A DNA stretch of 64,000 nucleotides from Pascua guehoae. Lineage: Eukaryota > Basidiomycota > Tremellomycetes > Trichosporonales > Trichosporonaceae. Made by a program: the position numbers and the translations under genes. Shown piece after piece: positions 23,157-34,229 of this stretch (position 1 is its first letter; the number at the start of each line of letters is the position of its first letter). The notes under the pieces were generated by a model. That model was not told the origin of the DNA, searched no databases, and was given only the letters and a program-made list of their open reading frames with translations. Location of the stretch: positions 681,186 through 745,185 of the forward strand of contig BCJX01000001.1 of the NCBI GenBank assembly GCA_001600415.1. The letters run 5' to 3'.

Positions 23157-24548
23157 ATGCGCTTCTCAACGCGCAACGCGTTCTACCTACGTGCCTCAAA
23201 TTACCGCGTCGTCCCACTGTTTCTCTACCTCGACGAACGCCATGTCGACTGGATGAGCGACCGCGTCTTGCAGCTGGTCATTGCGGAACTGCAGAGCAAG
23301 TGGGTATGCACATTGCAACAAGCTCGCCCATTAACCACACAGAGTCAAGCACCTCCTCACGGTGGAGAGGTACGAGAAGAAGCACAAGGTCCATGTCGAG
23401 CGTGGCGGTACGTCTTGGACGCATGATACCGCTGACAGCAGACACGTACCAGTACTGCTACTTCCTCCGCAAGACAACGCGTACCGAGGTTGTGCTATTG
23501 AAGGTCAGCTTAAAAATCCGCCGTTTGACGACAGCTGACAAGTCAGAAAAAGACGTTCTCGCTCCGTCCACCTTCTCCACCACCACCGCCCGAGCCAGCG
23601 CCGAGCAGGAAGCGCAAGGCGCCGGCTCGAGGGCGAGGTCGTACACGCTCGGCTAGCATTGCCTCTGCTGCGGATGAGTACGAGGAAGACGAAGAGGTCC
23701 AGGTCAAGCCCGATCCGGAGCCGATCGATGTGGATACACAAGAGGAGGCAGATGAGACCAATATCAAGGACTGGAAGCCGGACGTCTCTCTTGCATATCA
23801 AGGTGAGTGTAGTGGTAATCACAGTATTGCCGTGCCATAAACTCGTCAAGCTACCGTTTGTAGTAACTGACCCAGCACAGGCTTTGGCACGTCTTCCGTC
23901 CAACTCGTCCTCATCATTGAGCCCTACCCGCCCCTCCCAGCAAGCGAGTACGCACCACCCGCATCCCGCCTCTCGAGCCGCTCAGCCTCGCTCGCATCCT
24001 CACGCTCGCGCTCGCGTACGGGCGCCGGCAGTCGATACTCGTCGACCTCTCTCTCTGTGGCGTTGGGAGCACCTGTTCGTGCCCCGGCACCGCAAGTGCG
24101 TAACCTGCGCAACGCGACGCGCAGCGTATCAGTCGCAACCCCAGGCCCATCATCACGGCGTGGGGGAAGGGACAGCGTTAGCGTCACCCCCGGATTCGGG
24201 GGAGGGGGAAGCTCGGGCTCCCGGCGTGGACAGGGGAGTACACCACTCTTCATCCCCCGCGACACGCCATTTGGCGATGACGAAGAGGACGAGGACGAGC
24301 ATGAGGCGTACGCTGCGGCGCTCCGCGAGGGACGGTTCCGCCTTCCTTCGGTTGCACCCAGGGATCCACAAGACGACGACGAGTATGAAAACCCCGACGA
24401 CGCGCCGGAGAGCATGGTGGCCATCGGGGAACGGATGCTGCAATATGCTGAGATTGAGGAGAATGTCATTCGGAACGCTGGAGGGTGGGAAGAGCGGGAG
24501 GATGGGGAGGAGAGTGCAGTACTTGGAAAGGATGAGTTGGGTGACTAG
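23157..24548 (+). CDS. Uncharacterised protein, ordered N-terminus and acidic Ser/Arg-rich C-terminus
   Basis: Five exons (23157-23299, 23343-23407, 23442-23503, 23547-23802, 23881-24548) close in frame to 397 residues. I do not recognise the family. The first about 90 residues look folded (MRFSTRNAFYLRASNYRVV, then LDERHVDWMSDRVLQLVIAE and YQYCYFLRKTTRTEVVLL). After that come a Pro-rich run, a basic patch (RKRKAPARGRGR) that could be a nuclear signal, an acidic block rich in Glu/Asp, a Ser/Arg-rich stretch, and an acidic tail ending GKDELGD. The paired basic and acidic low-complexity segments suggest a nuclear or chromatin-associated protein, but that is a guess. All donors and acceptors are standard and introns are short (34-78 bp), so the gene model itself is solid. 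Confidence 0.72.
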
Positions 24549-24934
24549 AACAGAGCAAGCAATGTCGGCTTGGGAGCAATGGTGGCATAGCCAGCACGTC
24601 GATTGTCTGACGTCGTGGTCGTCATGTAGATATGATATGTACATTTTACCTGTTTCTAAGAACGTTGGGCGGAGCGAGCGCGTGTTGAGCCGCGCGAAAG
24701 CTCATCTACACTGAAATACACAATTCTGAGTGCCTAAGTTCCGAATCGACCAAACAAACAAGTCCACCGGCCTTTCCCTGCTGCTGCACAAATCACTGAA
24801 AGATCATCTCGATTGAATGCTGCAACCATGCTGTACTATGACACAATGCATTTTACTGCTGCGAGAAACTCTGATATCATGCTAAGAGGGCGTGACCGCG
24901 CTGGCGCACGCCCAGACCTGTAACCATCACACGC
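24549..24934. other. Convergent intergenic region before HSP90
   Basis: About 390 bp, AT-richer than its surroundings, forming the 3' ends of two convergent genes. No feature identified. Confidence 0.5.
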
Positions 24935-27188
24935 TTAGTCGACCTCCTCCATGGAGCCACCGGCCTCCTCGAGGGCGGGGGTAGACTCGGCGACGGGAGC
25001 GGGGGCGGAGGGCTCGCTGTCGTCGATCGAGAGACCGAGCGAGATCATGCGGTTGATGCGCGAGGCAAAGTCCTGGGGGTTGTTGAGCGTGAAGCCCGAG
25101 GTGAGGAGGGCAGTCTCGAAGAGGAGGACGGTGAGGTCCTTGACAGTCTTGTCCGACTTGTCCTCGGCAACCTTGTCCTTGAGCTCCTTGATAATAGGGT
25201 TGTGAGGGTTGAGCTCGAGCGTCTTCTTGGACGCCATGTACGACGACATGGACGAGTCACGGAGGGCCTGGGCCTTCATGATGCGCTCCATGTTGGACGA
25301 CCAACCGAACTGGCCAGTGACGAGGACACAGGGCGAGTCGGTGATGCGGTTCGAGACGACAACCTTCTCGACCTTGTCACCAAGGGTCTCCTTGATGGCC
25401 TCGCAGAGGGGCTCAAACTCCTTGGCCTCCTTCTCGCGGGCAGCCTTCTCCTCGGGAGTCTCCTCGAGCTCGAGACCCTCCTTGGAGACACAGACGAGCT
25501 TCTTGCCGTCGAACTCCTTGAGCTGGGTCATGGCGTACTCGTCGATGGGGTCGACGAGGAGGAGGACCTCGAAGCCCTTCTTCTTGAGGGCCTCAAGGAA
25601 GGGAGAGTCACGGACGGCGTCGAGCGACTCGCCGGTGAGGTAGTAGATCGACTTCTGCGACTCGGGCATGCGGGTGATGTAGTCCTTGAACGAGGTCATC
25701 TCGTCGACCGACTTGGTCGAGTAGAAGCGGAGGAACTCGGCGAGCTTGTTGCGGTTGGCAGCGTCCTCGTGGATACCGAGCTTGATGTTCTTCGAGAAGG
25801 CAGAGTAGAACTTGTCGAAGTTCTCCTTGTCCTCGGCAATCTCGGTGATGAGCTCGAGAGTCTTCTTGACAAGGTTCTTGCGGATGACCTTGAGAATCTT
25901 GTTCTGCTGAAGGGTCTCACGCGAGATGTTGAGGGGAAGGTCCTCAGAGTCGACGACACCGACAACGAAGTTCAGGTACTCGGGCATGAGCTCCTCGTTG
26001 TCCTCGGTGATGAAGACACGGCGAACGTAGAGCTTGATGTTGTGGCGCTTCTTCTTGGTCTCGAAGAGGTCGAAGGGAGCGCGCTTGGGGATGAAGAGCA
26101 TCGCCTTGAACTCGAGCTGACCCTCAACCGAGAAGTGCTTGACAGCGGCCTGGTCCTCCCAGTCGTTCGAGATCGACTTGTAGAAGGCAACGTACTCCTC
26201 AGGGGTGACGTCCGATGGGTTGCTGAAGTGTCAGCTTAAACCAAGAAATGTCGTAGCTGTACACTTACCGAGTCCAGATGGGCTTCTGCTTGTTGAGCTC
26301 CTCGTTCTCGGTGGTAGTCTCCATGACCTTCTTGACCTTCTTCTTCTTGCCAGCGGCGTCCTCGTCCTCGACCTCCTCAATGACACCGCCGTCGTTCTCG
26401 GCGGTGATGTCCTCCTCAATGACCTCCTTCTCAACCTCCTTGGTGACAACGAGCTGGATGGGGTACGAGATGAACTCGGAGTGCTTCTTGACAATCTCGC
26501 GGATGCGCTTGTCCTCGAGGAACTCCTTGAGGTCCTCCTTGATGAAGAGCTTCATCGAGGTACCGCGGCCAAGACGGGGGCCCTCAGTGTCCTCGGTGAT
26601 GGTGAAGGTGCCGCCGGCAGCCGACTCCCAGATGTACTGCTCGTCGTCGTTGTGCTTGGTCGTGACCTGGACCTTGTCGGCGACGAGGTACGAGGAGTAG
26701 AAACCGACACCGAACTGGCCAATCATCGAAATGTCGGCGCCAGACGAGAGGGCCTCCATGAACGCCTTGGTGCCCGACTTGGCAATGGTACCGAGGTTGT
26801 TGACAAGGTCGGCCTTGGTCATACCAATACCAGTGTCGCGGATGGTGAGGGTGCCCTCCTCCTTGTTGGGGGTGATGCGGATGTAGAGGTCCTTCTCAGA
26901 GTCGAGCTGCGAAGGGTCGGTGAGGGCGGCATAACGGATCTTGTCAAGCGCGTCCGACGAGTTGGAGATGAGTTCACGCAGGAAGATCTCCTTGTTCGAG
27001 TAGAACTGCTTCGTCAGCGTTGTCCAGAGGTAGAGGTAGGGGCTTGCAAAGAACAAGGTGGCGCTCCACTCACGGTGTTGACAATCAGGTCCATCAACTG
27101 GCTGATTTCGGCCTGGAAGCCATAGGTCCTGTCCCGGTCAGCTCTGCACATGGTCTTACCAGCTGACTTACTCAGTCTTGCCCGACAT
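24935..27188 (-). CDS. HSP90: Cytosolic heat-shock protein HSP90
   Basis: Four exons on the minus strand; the first codes MSGKTE, the second [18 protein letters not shown], the third the rest of the N-terminal ATPase domain, and the last (from about 26221) the middle and C-terminal domains. The product is about 700 residues, the normal length. Seen: [19 protein letters not shown] and [11 protein letters not shown] (GHKL ATP pocket), [17 protein letters not shown] (lid), an acidic charged linker, [19 protein letters not shown] (catalytic-loop region) and the terminal MEEVD that binds TPR co-chaperones. HSP90 is an ATP-driven dimeric chaperone for kinases and other clients. Codon choice is strongly biased to C-ending and GAG/AAG codons, as expected for high expression. 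That bias creates a 345-codon antisense open frame at 25202-26239, which I treat as an artefact. Confidence 0.97.
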
Positions 27189-28374
27189 GGTGGAAAAAGT
27201 TGGTGCAGAGGAAAGGTGGTGGTAATACTGGTGATTGTCAGTATCTGCTGTTGTTGCTTGGGTTGCGAAAGTGACCCAAAAGCACGCCAGATGCGCGAGG
27301 TGTGGCCTGCTGTTGTTGAGGAAACGTACCAGTTGTGATGAGAGTCTAAGCCAGGTATTCCTGGTGTGTTTTTACTGAACGGCAGAAGAAGAAGTTGATT
27401 CTGACGCGAGTGTGGAGAAAGAGCGAATAGTTATATCATGTCCGGCCAGGTCATTGTTTCTTTCCCCCCGGCGGCTGCACACTGGCGGCAGAGGCCCCCC
27501 TGGGTGGCCTGGCTGACGACTGGCATGCCTGACTGGTCCAGCCTCGGCCAGCCTCCACGCCTCCACCCGTTGCTCGAAGATTCCACTGACCACCCGACTT
27601 TTCTAGGAACGCCACATCCAACATTCCACTTTATTCCCGGCCACGTGGTACCCCTGATCAGCTCCTCATTCGCGATCATTCGGTCTTGGCCTCGGTCGCG
27701 TCATTGACATATGACTGACGCGTCCTACCCCTAGCGCGCCGACCGGCAGCCGCGCCCCGCTAGCGCCGCCGGCTGTTCGGCATGCATTGCAGCCCGGCCT
27801 GGATGCTCGCACTCTCTAGTACCTGGCCGTCATTGCATCCACCATGCACCACAGTCCCACCGATGCAAGGAGCCGTTGAGGACCTCACGAAGCCCCTACT
27901 CACGTCTGCTGACTGTTGTGGAGGGCCTCATGGTGCCTGCTCGTTGATCAACCAAACAATGCCTCAGTTCTGGAACAATACAAGTGGCATTCTACAATCA
28001 CCTCCCCATGACCCAGCTGCTGTGGAACGGCGTGGATGCAAGCTCGCGGCCTTCCTGGTGCATCACCGTGTGGCCGACCCGCGGCCACCTGCTCCGAGCT
28101 GTGGCCGTGCCACAGCGGACAACCACTTTTGTGCCTGTGACCGAGCTACTCCCAAGGACGAATATGAGGCATGACATACATTCTTCATTCATTCCGTTGC
28201 ACAGTCATTATTTACTATCTCAGAGACGGACTATTCTCCAGGGACTTCTTCGTTGTTGATCGTCGGCGTAGGACAGATACCAGGCAACTCATCACCAGCC
28301 TGACATTGTTCTGGAATCGAAGCACGGCTACTTCGGAGGATAAAAGAGCGTCTCGAAGCCTCCTCGTTTGACGC
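27189..28374. other. Intergenic region, HSP90 promoter and 3' region of the secreted-protein gene
   Basis: About 1.2 kb without a convincing gene. The HSP90-proximal part has an AGAAGAAGAAG run at about 27382-27393 and a possible heat-shock element at 27575-27584. Open frames at 27438-27707 and 27782-28174 show no domain and were not called. Confidence 0.5.
27575..27584 (-). promoter_or_regulatory. Possible heat-shock element upstream of HSP90
   Basis: CGAAGATTCC fits two inverted nGAAn units head to head. It lies about 390 bp upstream of the HSP90 ATG. A complete site needs three units and I see no exact third one in phase, so this is weak. Confidence 0.3.
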
Positions 28375-29227
28375 TTAGTTGAAGCTCACGTGCACGTGGT
28401 CCCTGGCTATCAGCATCTCCAGCCCATCTAAAGTACCGAACGCACCAGTGGTTGAGCGTAATGCCGCCGCTGCTCGCCATGGAACGCCACTTGGTCCACG
28501 GCGTCTGCTTGTCGCGTGAGGGGTTGTAGATGCGCTGTCCCCAGATGACGTATTTGACCTTGAGCGAGGCGTGGTTCTTCATAACCCATTCAGCGATGTA
28601 GGCGCCCGAGTTTGTCGCCTTCTGCCACTGTCAGCCTTTGCTGTGTTCATTGCAACTCACGCCAGCAGCGTCAGAGCACATGAGGTCGATCGCACGACCA
28701 CACCCATGCTCGCGGCCCTCCCTGCACGGCTCGTTGCGGTAGCACCCAATCTCGCGGATCTTGCCGGGGAAGGCTGCCACAATCCTCTTGGCGCCAGCCA
28801 CGGTCTGCGCCTTGCACGAGCCAACGGGGGGGATCTTGGGTGCCTTGTACCCGCCATACAGCCCATTCTTGTCCTTGCAGCACACAAAGCCGGCGGGGCC
28901 CGGGCAGCCATTGGTACCCGATCCGCCCTTGCCACAGTCGCTCGTCCAACGACAGTTGCCGCCCTTGAACTCTGGGGTGTTGCACACGGCTTTGGTGCAG
29001 CATTTGACATTGGCGGCATCACGGGGACAGCCGCCATCGATGGTGATGCCGCCTGCAGAAGAGCATTTGGACGTAGTGACGCACACACCTGAGGATTAGC
29101 ACAGCAAGAAGCAGACGGGTGTGGAGGAAAAAAAAAGCTCACCCGCACGGCCTCCAGCACCGACACAAGGCTGGTCAACCGCCGCGAGGGCGGTAACGGC
29201 GAAGAGGATGATGGAAGAAAGCAGCAT
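28375..29227 (-). CDS. Secreted Cys-rich protein with VldE/ARB_07466-like C-terminal domain
   Basis: Four exons (29227-29143, 29088-28661, 28621-28446, 28402-28375) close to 238 residues. A signal peptide is clear (MLLSSIILFAVTALAAV). The N-terminal part has many cysteines (VCVTTSKCSS, CCTKAVCN, CRWTSDCG, FVCCKD). The C-terminal domain has REIGCYRNEPCREGREHGCGRAIDLMC, then AYIAEWVMKNHASLKVKYVIWGQRI, SGGITLNHWDHVHVSFN. The spaced His/Asp residues (GRAIDL, HWDHVHV) resemble metal-site motifs of the ARB_07466/VldE-like extracellular proteins of fungi and actinobacteria; activity is unknown. Probably extracellular or wall-associated. The family label is from memory of the conserved HW.HVHVS ending. 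Confidence 0.75.
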
Positions 29228-29351
29228 GGCGATTGTTCAAGTTGTGATGGTAATGAGAAGACTTGCGGCTGGGTGAGTTGGTGTCTTTGTGAGTAGACGG
29301 GTTCTCCCCTTTTATGTCTTTCAACGAACACTCGTGTCAACTGCAGTGAAG

Positions 29352-29440
29352 CACACGCTGCCAACGCGTAAAGGTCAGGTCGCATACACAATACCAACAC
29401 GTCAAGGTCAGTCACATACACGATGCTAACGCGTACGAGT
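29352..29440. repeat. About 33 bp tandem repeat upstream of the secreted-protein gene
   Basis: Two full copies and one partial: units beginning CAACGCGTAAAGGTCAG (29362), CAACACGTCAAGGTCAG (29395) and TAACGCGTACGAG (29427), each followed by CATACAC.AT.C where complete. It lies 135-215 bp upstream of the start codon at 29227, so it could belong to the promoter. Confidence 0.7.
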
Positions 29441-29904
29441 GGAGTCGCGGCAGCTCCTGCATTGCGGCCTTGAGTGACCGTAGAAAGCACCAAGCCCAGC
29501 GGATGATAAGGGGGCTGTTTCGTATAATCGGCCTTGCGGCCATTCCAAGAGTCTAAACTGCCTTTTGTTTCAGTCTTCGTGTTATCTCTTGTATGCTTAT
29601 TTTCGAAAGATGACGGTGGTGACGGGCATCGGCTGATTGTGCCCGAGTGGATGTGGGGTTCGAGACGCTGAAACGACACGTGACGGATCGTGTCGCGACT
29701 CTCGTGGGGATGACGCACCTAGGCACATCAACTCCACCCATCGCTCCTGCTCTACCATTCTTTGTCCACGACGTTACTCTCACCTCTGTAACACTCTCCT
29801 TCTCGACTGCCCTACATCTTTCCGGAGGATACAACACCGTGCACGACAACCTTAACCTTGACCACAGCTCCACCGACGCGTCTCTAATCTGACAGACACT
29901 GACC

Positions 29905-31055
29905 ATGGCGACCGACTCACTCGAGCTACTCCGGTCGCGCGTCGCGGTCGACCTCGATCAGCTTGACCCTGCCTTGGGGGCAAGACTGGGTCCGTTTGTA
30001 AACATGAGTACGTCCCGCAGAAATGATGTCTATCTGACGGAAAGCGAGTAACCAGGCACTCGTCCTCGGCGCAGCAACAGCGCCCGGCAAACAGGCATTC
30101 GTGCGGGACGTCGTCGCGCGTGCCAAACGAGAGTGCACAACGGACCTGGACGGGGTGGAGCTCGCGCTCGATCTCATGGTGAGCTCAGAGACAACTGATG
30201 ACAAAGCTGTGCGTCTTGTAACCTAACGACAAGGGCGTGCTTCTCGCCAAGCCAGTCCTGCCCCATGTCACATCTTATCTCCACCTCCAAGTATCCCCGC
30301 GGCACGCATCGAATGTCCCCGGAACGGTCACACACGCCCGCCGCCTCGTATCCCTCATGGAACAAGAGGGCATCCCGCGCTCTCGCGTCTGCATCAAGAT
30401 CCCTACGACAGGTGCAGGCATGACTGCTGCACGCCAGCTCGAAAACGAAGGTATTGCCACACTAGCGACCACGTTGTTCAGCGTGTCCCAGGCAGTCGCT
30501 GCGCACCAGGCTGGGTGCCATTTTGTGGCTCCATACTTCAACCCTCTCAGCGTGCACTTTGATGGTGGATGGGTCGAGTATGCCAATCCTGCGGTCGAGA
30601 GCCCCATGGGGCCGGTTGTGGGGCAGATTGTCGCCACGTTCAAGCACCTCAATAGTCGGACGCGTGTGATGCCTGCGAGGTGAGAATGATATCAAGTCCA
30701 TCACTAAGTTTCAGCATCGTCACGCCCGAGGAAGCCCTCAGCCTTTCGACCCTTGGCATTGACGACCTCACGCTCTCTGGCAAGGTGCTCGAGGGTCTGG
30801 CTACACGACCCGTCGTTGAAGCAGACCTTGCGGTCAACGCCCCAACGCTCGCCTCGGAGGAAGACTATTCTGACCTCTTGGCCAACGAAGGCGCGCCGCT
30901 TGATGTTGCGAACGACGCCGATGCGTCAGTGCGGCAGCGTCTTGATTATGCGGTCAAGTGAGTTGGATGTTAGAGTGCACTAACACAGCAGCAGGTTTGC
31001 AGAGTGCGAGGAGACGCTGCTCGTGCTGATCAGGAAGGTATGGGATGAGGTGTAG
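29905..31055 (+). CDS. Transaldolase
   Basis: Five exons (29905-30007, 30045-30178, 30234-30679, 30715-30957, 30995-31055) close to 328 residues, the usual transaldolase size. Transaldolase moves a dihydroxyacetone unit between sugar phosphates in the non-oxidative pentose phosphate pathway through a Schiff-base lysine. Seen: VAVDLDQLDP at the start, TSNQALVL, RVCIKIPTTGAGMTAARQLE with the expected catalytic Lys in IKIP, the short strand TLFSVSQAVAAHQAGCHFVAPYFNP, and a C-terminal helix. The sequence differs from housekeeping Tal1 (for example no TLLFS..QA.ACA.A), so it is probably a secondary, fungal-specific paralog. Intron 1 is only 37 bp. Upstream of, and co-oriented with, a Zn2Cys6 regulator. 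Confidence 0.85.
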
Positions 31056-31410
31056 TAGGCTCTTGGGGTATCTTGGTCCCTTGTGTATTCTCGGTGGCGT
31101 CAAACGTGTGTCAAATCACGAGATTGTTGGAGTCGTTATGCATACGCAATGGAGCGTTTTCCAAATAGTAGAGACCAGCCTCTTCGTCCACTGCACAACT
31201 CCTCTGCATCACAACCACCCTGCAGAACACCATTCTGTCTGCTTTGCGATAACCGACGGCGCATTGAACGATGCCAGGTGGTCTGACGTAATGCGGTTTA
31301 TCCAGCTCGGCGTCTTTCGGCCTTCTGCGATGATCCTGACGAGGGCCTACATCCTCTTCCTTCCTCTCACTCCTCCGAGTTTACAAAGAATCGGCGTGGG
31401 GACCGCCGAG

Positions 31411-34069
31411 ATGGAGAGCGACCAAGTGCATTATGACTCGAGGTTGCGCAGAGACCGTGAACGATCACCTCCGAACCGTTCCTTAGGACATTCCAGCCGC
31501 CGCCGCCGCCGCCGCAGCAACAGCAGCAGGTCCGGCAGCAGCCCTCCACCAACCAAACACCGCCGCCGGGGTAATGAGAACTGGGGATCTATAACTGGAG
31601 CTTCCAACACCAATCCCAGGCCCAAACGAGAACGTTGTTCAAACGCGTGTAACAGGTGCAAGGCGAAGAAGCTCAAATGTCTCGTAACTGATGACGGCGG
31701 CACGTGAGTCCGGGAGTTAGACTGGCGGCCGAGCAGAGCTGACGAGTAGGCCCTGTTCGGCATGCATAAAGGCGGCTGCTCAGTGTGTATTTGATGAGGC
31801 GGGCCAGAAGCAAGCAAATCTCCGTTGGTGAGTTCGCGCTGGAAGAACAATCGCTCCAGCACACTACTGCGAGGCTACACCCAGCTCGGCCTCACATCTG
31901 AGTTTTGAGCTAACGCAATCGCAGCGTCCAAGAACTCGAGGCTCGAGTTGCGATCCTTGAACGGTCCCTACATGATCTTGACCCGCTACACCCCGAGATT
32001 GCGCATCGCTTGGGTGGACACGGTGTCGGCGGTGACGGATCCCGCGTGTCGACGAACGCCGTTCCCAGCCCCTTGGCCACTGCGTCGCCGCTTGCCGGAG
32101 AAGGGGACAATGACACTGAAGCGCGCATGCGACAAATCGTCATGGGGTTGGTCCTGCATCTTGGCAATGTACGACACTGACATATAATCTAGAGGCATCC
32201 GCGGCGATCGTCCACACCTGCGCCCAACCGACCTTGCATCTATCATTCAGCCGCTGTCCCCAGCCGCTCCGACACGAGTCGTCAACGCCAACCCCGCTCT
32301 GCCGCCGCGGTCTGTTGCAGACAAAGTTCTGTCCTTTGTTTATCGTCACGTACAATCACGATATTCGTTTATGGACTGGGAGCGACTTCGAGCATGGCAT
32401 GACCGACGAGAAGAGGTGTGTTTCGCTAGGACCGACTCCACGACCTCTGCATCTAGCACGGATGCACATATCGGGGCCTTCTTCCTCTGGACGACGTACG
32501 CCATCGGCGCTGATCTTGCGCCAGATCCCGCCCTCGAGAGTGCCAAGACATACCTCGCGCAAGCGATGCGGTACCTCGACCATGTCCTGCGAGGGCACGA
32601 CTTGACGACTATCCGTGCCATGCTCCTACTCCTCTTCTTCAGTTTTCGTTCCAGCGACGGTCCACCGCTGTGGTTCCTGAGCGGGTTCGTCATGCGAATG
32701 TGTCTGGAACTCTATCTCCATCGGGAAAACCGCGCACATACACCATTCGAGGCAGAAGACCGCAAACGTGTCTTTTGGTCCGCCTACTCGTTCGACCGCC
32801 TCATCTCTCTTGCATCCGGCCGGCCCTTTAGTGTGGCAGACTGCGACATTGAAATCTCCATCCCCGTCGACATTGACCTGGAGGATCGGGACGCAAGCCG
32901 CATTGCAATGTTACAGGGTGCTCAACAAGGCATGCCCCCACCTTACACCGTCACGGGCGAGCTCACAACAATGTCATCTGCGATTCATAACATCCGACAT
33001 TATCGCCTCCGCTCACGGATCTACGCTCTTTATGCTGTTCGCGCAGAGCGACCGTCCCCCGAAGTTATCCGCAGTATCCTTGACGACCTGCAGAAGTGGC
33101 GCACTGCTACACCCCGCGAAACGTCTGCTCAAGTACCTGTCCAGTCAGAGGACAAGTACGATATGGTCTACTTTCAGAGCGTGTTGCTCACGCTGCGCCA
33201 TGAGGTGGTTCGATGCGAAGCAAACGACCCCTTGTTAATTCTCTGCGCCACATCGGCCGCTGAGTCATGCGAGGTAGGTGTCCCCAACAATCGCTCTCTA
33301 TCTCTCTCTCAGACCCTAACAGTCACAGCGCGGAAGAAAGGTTCACCAAACACCAGGAACAAAGCACACGATCTGCTCACTATGCCACATTTTCGTCTCG
33401 GGCATGACACTTCTGCATTGCCTCTCGGTGAACCCCGCCGCGATTCCTACGCGCACTTCATCTCGTGCACTTCGCTCGTGCTCATCAACACTCGCGATCT
33501 ATGCGCAGCTTTTCCCCGACGCCGTACCCTTCCGTGAACTCTTCGAGTTTTTCTCGGACGAAGTCATGGACGGCAGTGTAGCAGGCAACGGCACGGGCAG
33601 CGATGTCAACGGGATACCGACAGCCGAGATTATCAAACAGGTCATGTTGGGCGAGTTTAGTCATCTTGGCGGGTGAGTTGACTCTCCAGAGCGTCATCAA
33701 CTCACAATGTGCTAATACAACAGCGTGTACGAATCGATAAGCAGTACCGATAGCCACCCCACCACAACGCCTGCGCTTCCGAAACAGGCCGCACCCCTAT
33801 TCAACTTGCTGGCGCCGCTACCGACCGATTCCACATCGACGCCCACGCTTACACCGGCCTTGCTGTCTGCACCCGCCCTCCCTTCGTCGTCTACGAGTCT
33901 TCCTCAACTGAGCTACGACCTGGGCAATCTGAATAGGTACGGTGGCGACCTCGCATCGTTTCTGGATATTTCGCTCGACGCGCCAATCGATGCGTGGTTG
34001 GGCAGTTGGGATCAGGTTGGAGCAACGTCGCAAGGTCTCGCGCCTGACGGGAACGCCACGCTTCCATGA
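31411..34069 (+). CDS. Zn2Cys6 fungal transcription factor
   Basis: Six exons (31411-31703, 31750-31827, 31925-32146, 32193-33273, 33329-33672, 33724-34069) close to 787 residues. The binuclear cluster is split by the first intron: CNRCKAKKLKC in exon 1, then C-x2-C-x6-C (CSACIKAAAQC) in exon 2, giving all six cysteines. A basic Arg-rich region precedes it and a short coiled coil follows (VQELEARVAILERSL). The middle homology (fungal_trans) domain is visible in exon 4: AMRYLDHVLRGHDLTTIRAMLLLL, GFVMRMCLELYLHRE, RKRVFWSAYSFDRLISLASGRPFSV. The C-terminus is Pro/Ser/Thr-rich and could be an activation region. Intron 3 uses a rare GTTGGT donor; it is the only choice that preserves frame. Convergent with the MFS transporter gene. 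Confidence 0.9.
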
Positions 34070-34229
34070 CGACAAACCACAAAATGCTAGCAGTAGATTG
34101 GCGTGGGTTGTGTGCTGTCCGTCTCGTTGAATACTAGGTCTAGTGTATATATCAAAAATGCATTGAAACCGTAGATCCTTGGACGTGGCTCTTGTTGTAT
34201 GTAGTCTACAAAATGTGCTTCGTGAGGGT

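Noticed and set aside
25202..26239. 345-codon open frame antisense to HSP90
   Set aside because: It is a mirror of strongly biased HSP90 codons; the product is a Leu/Val/Glu/Asp repeat with no domain.
27782..28174. 130-codon open frame between HSP90 and the secreted-protein gene
   Set aside because: No domain or homology-like pattern; lies in the HSP90 upstream region.
32169..32192. GTACGA donor for a 23 bp intron in the Zn2Cys6 gene
   Set aside because: Too short and shifts frame; the GTTGGT donor at 32147 keeps frame.
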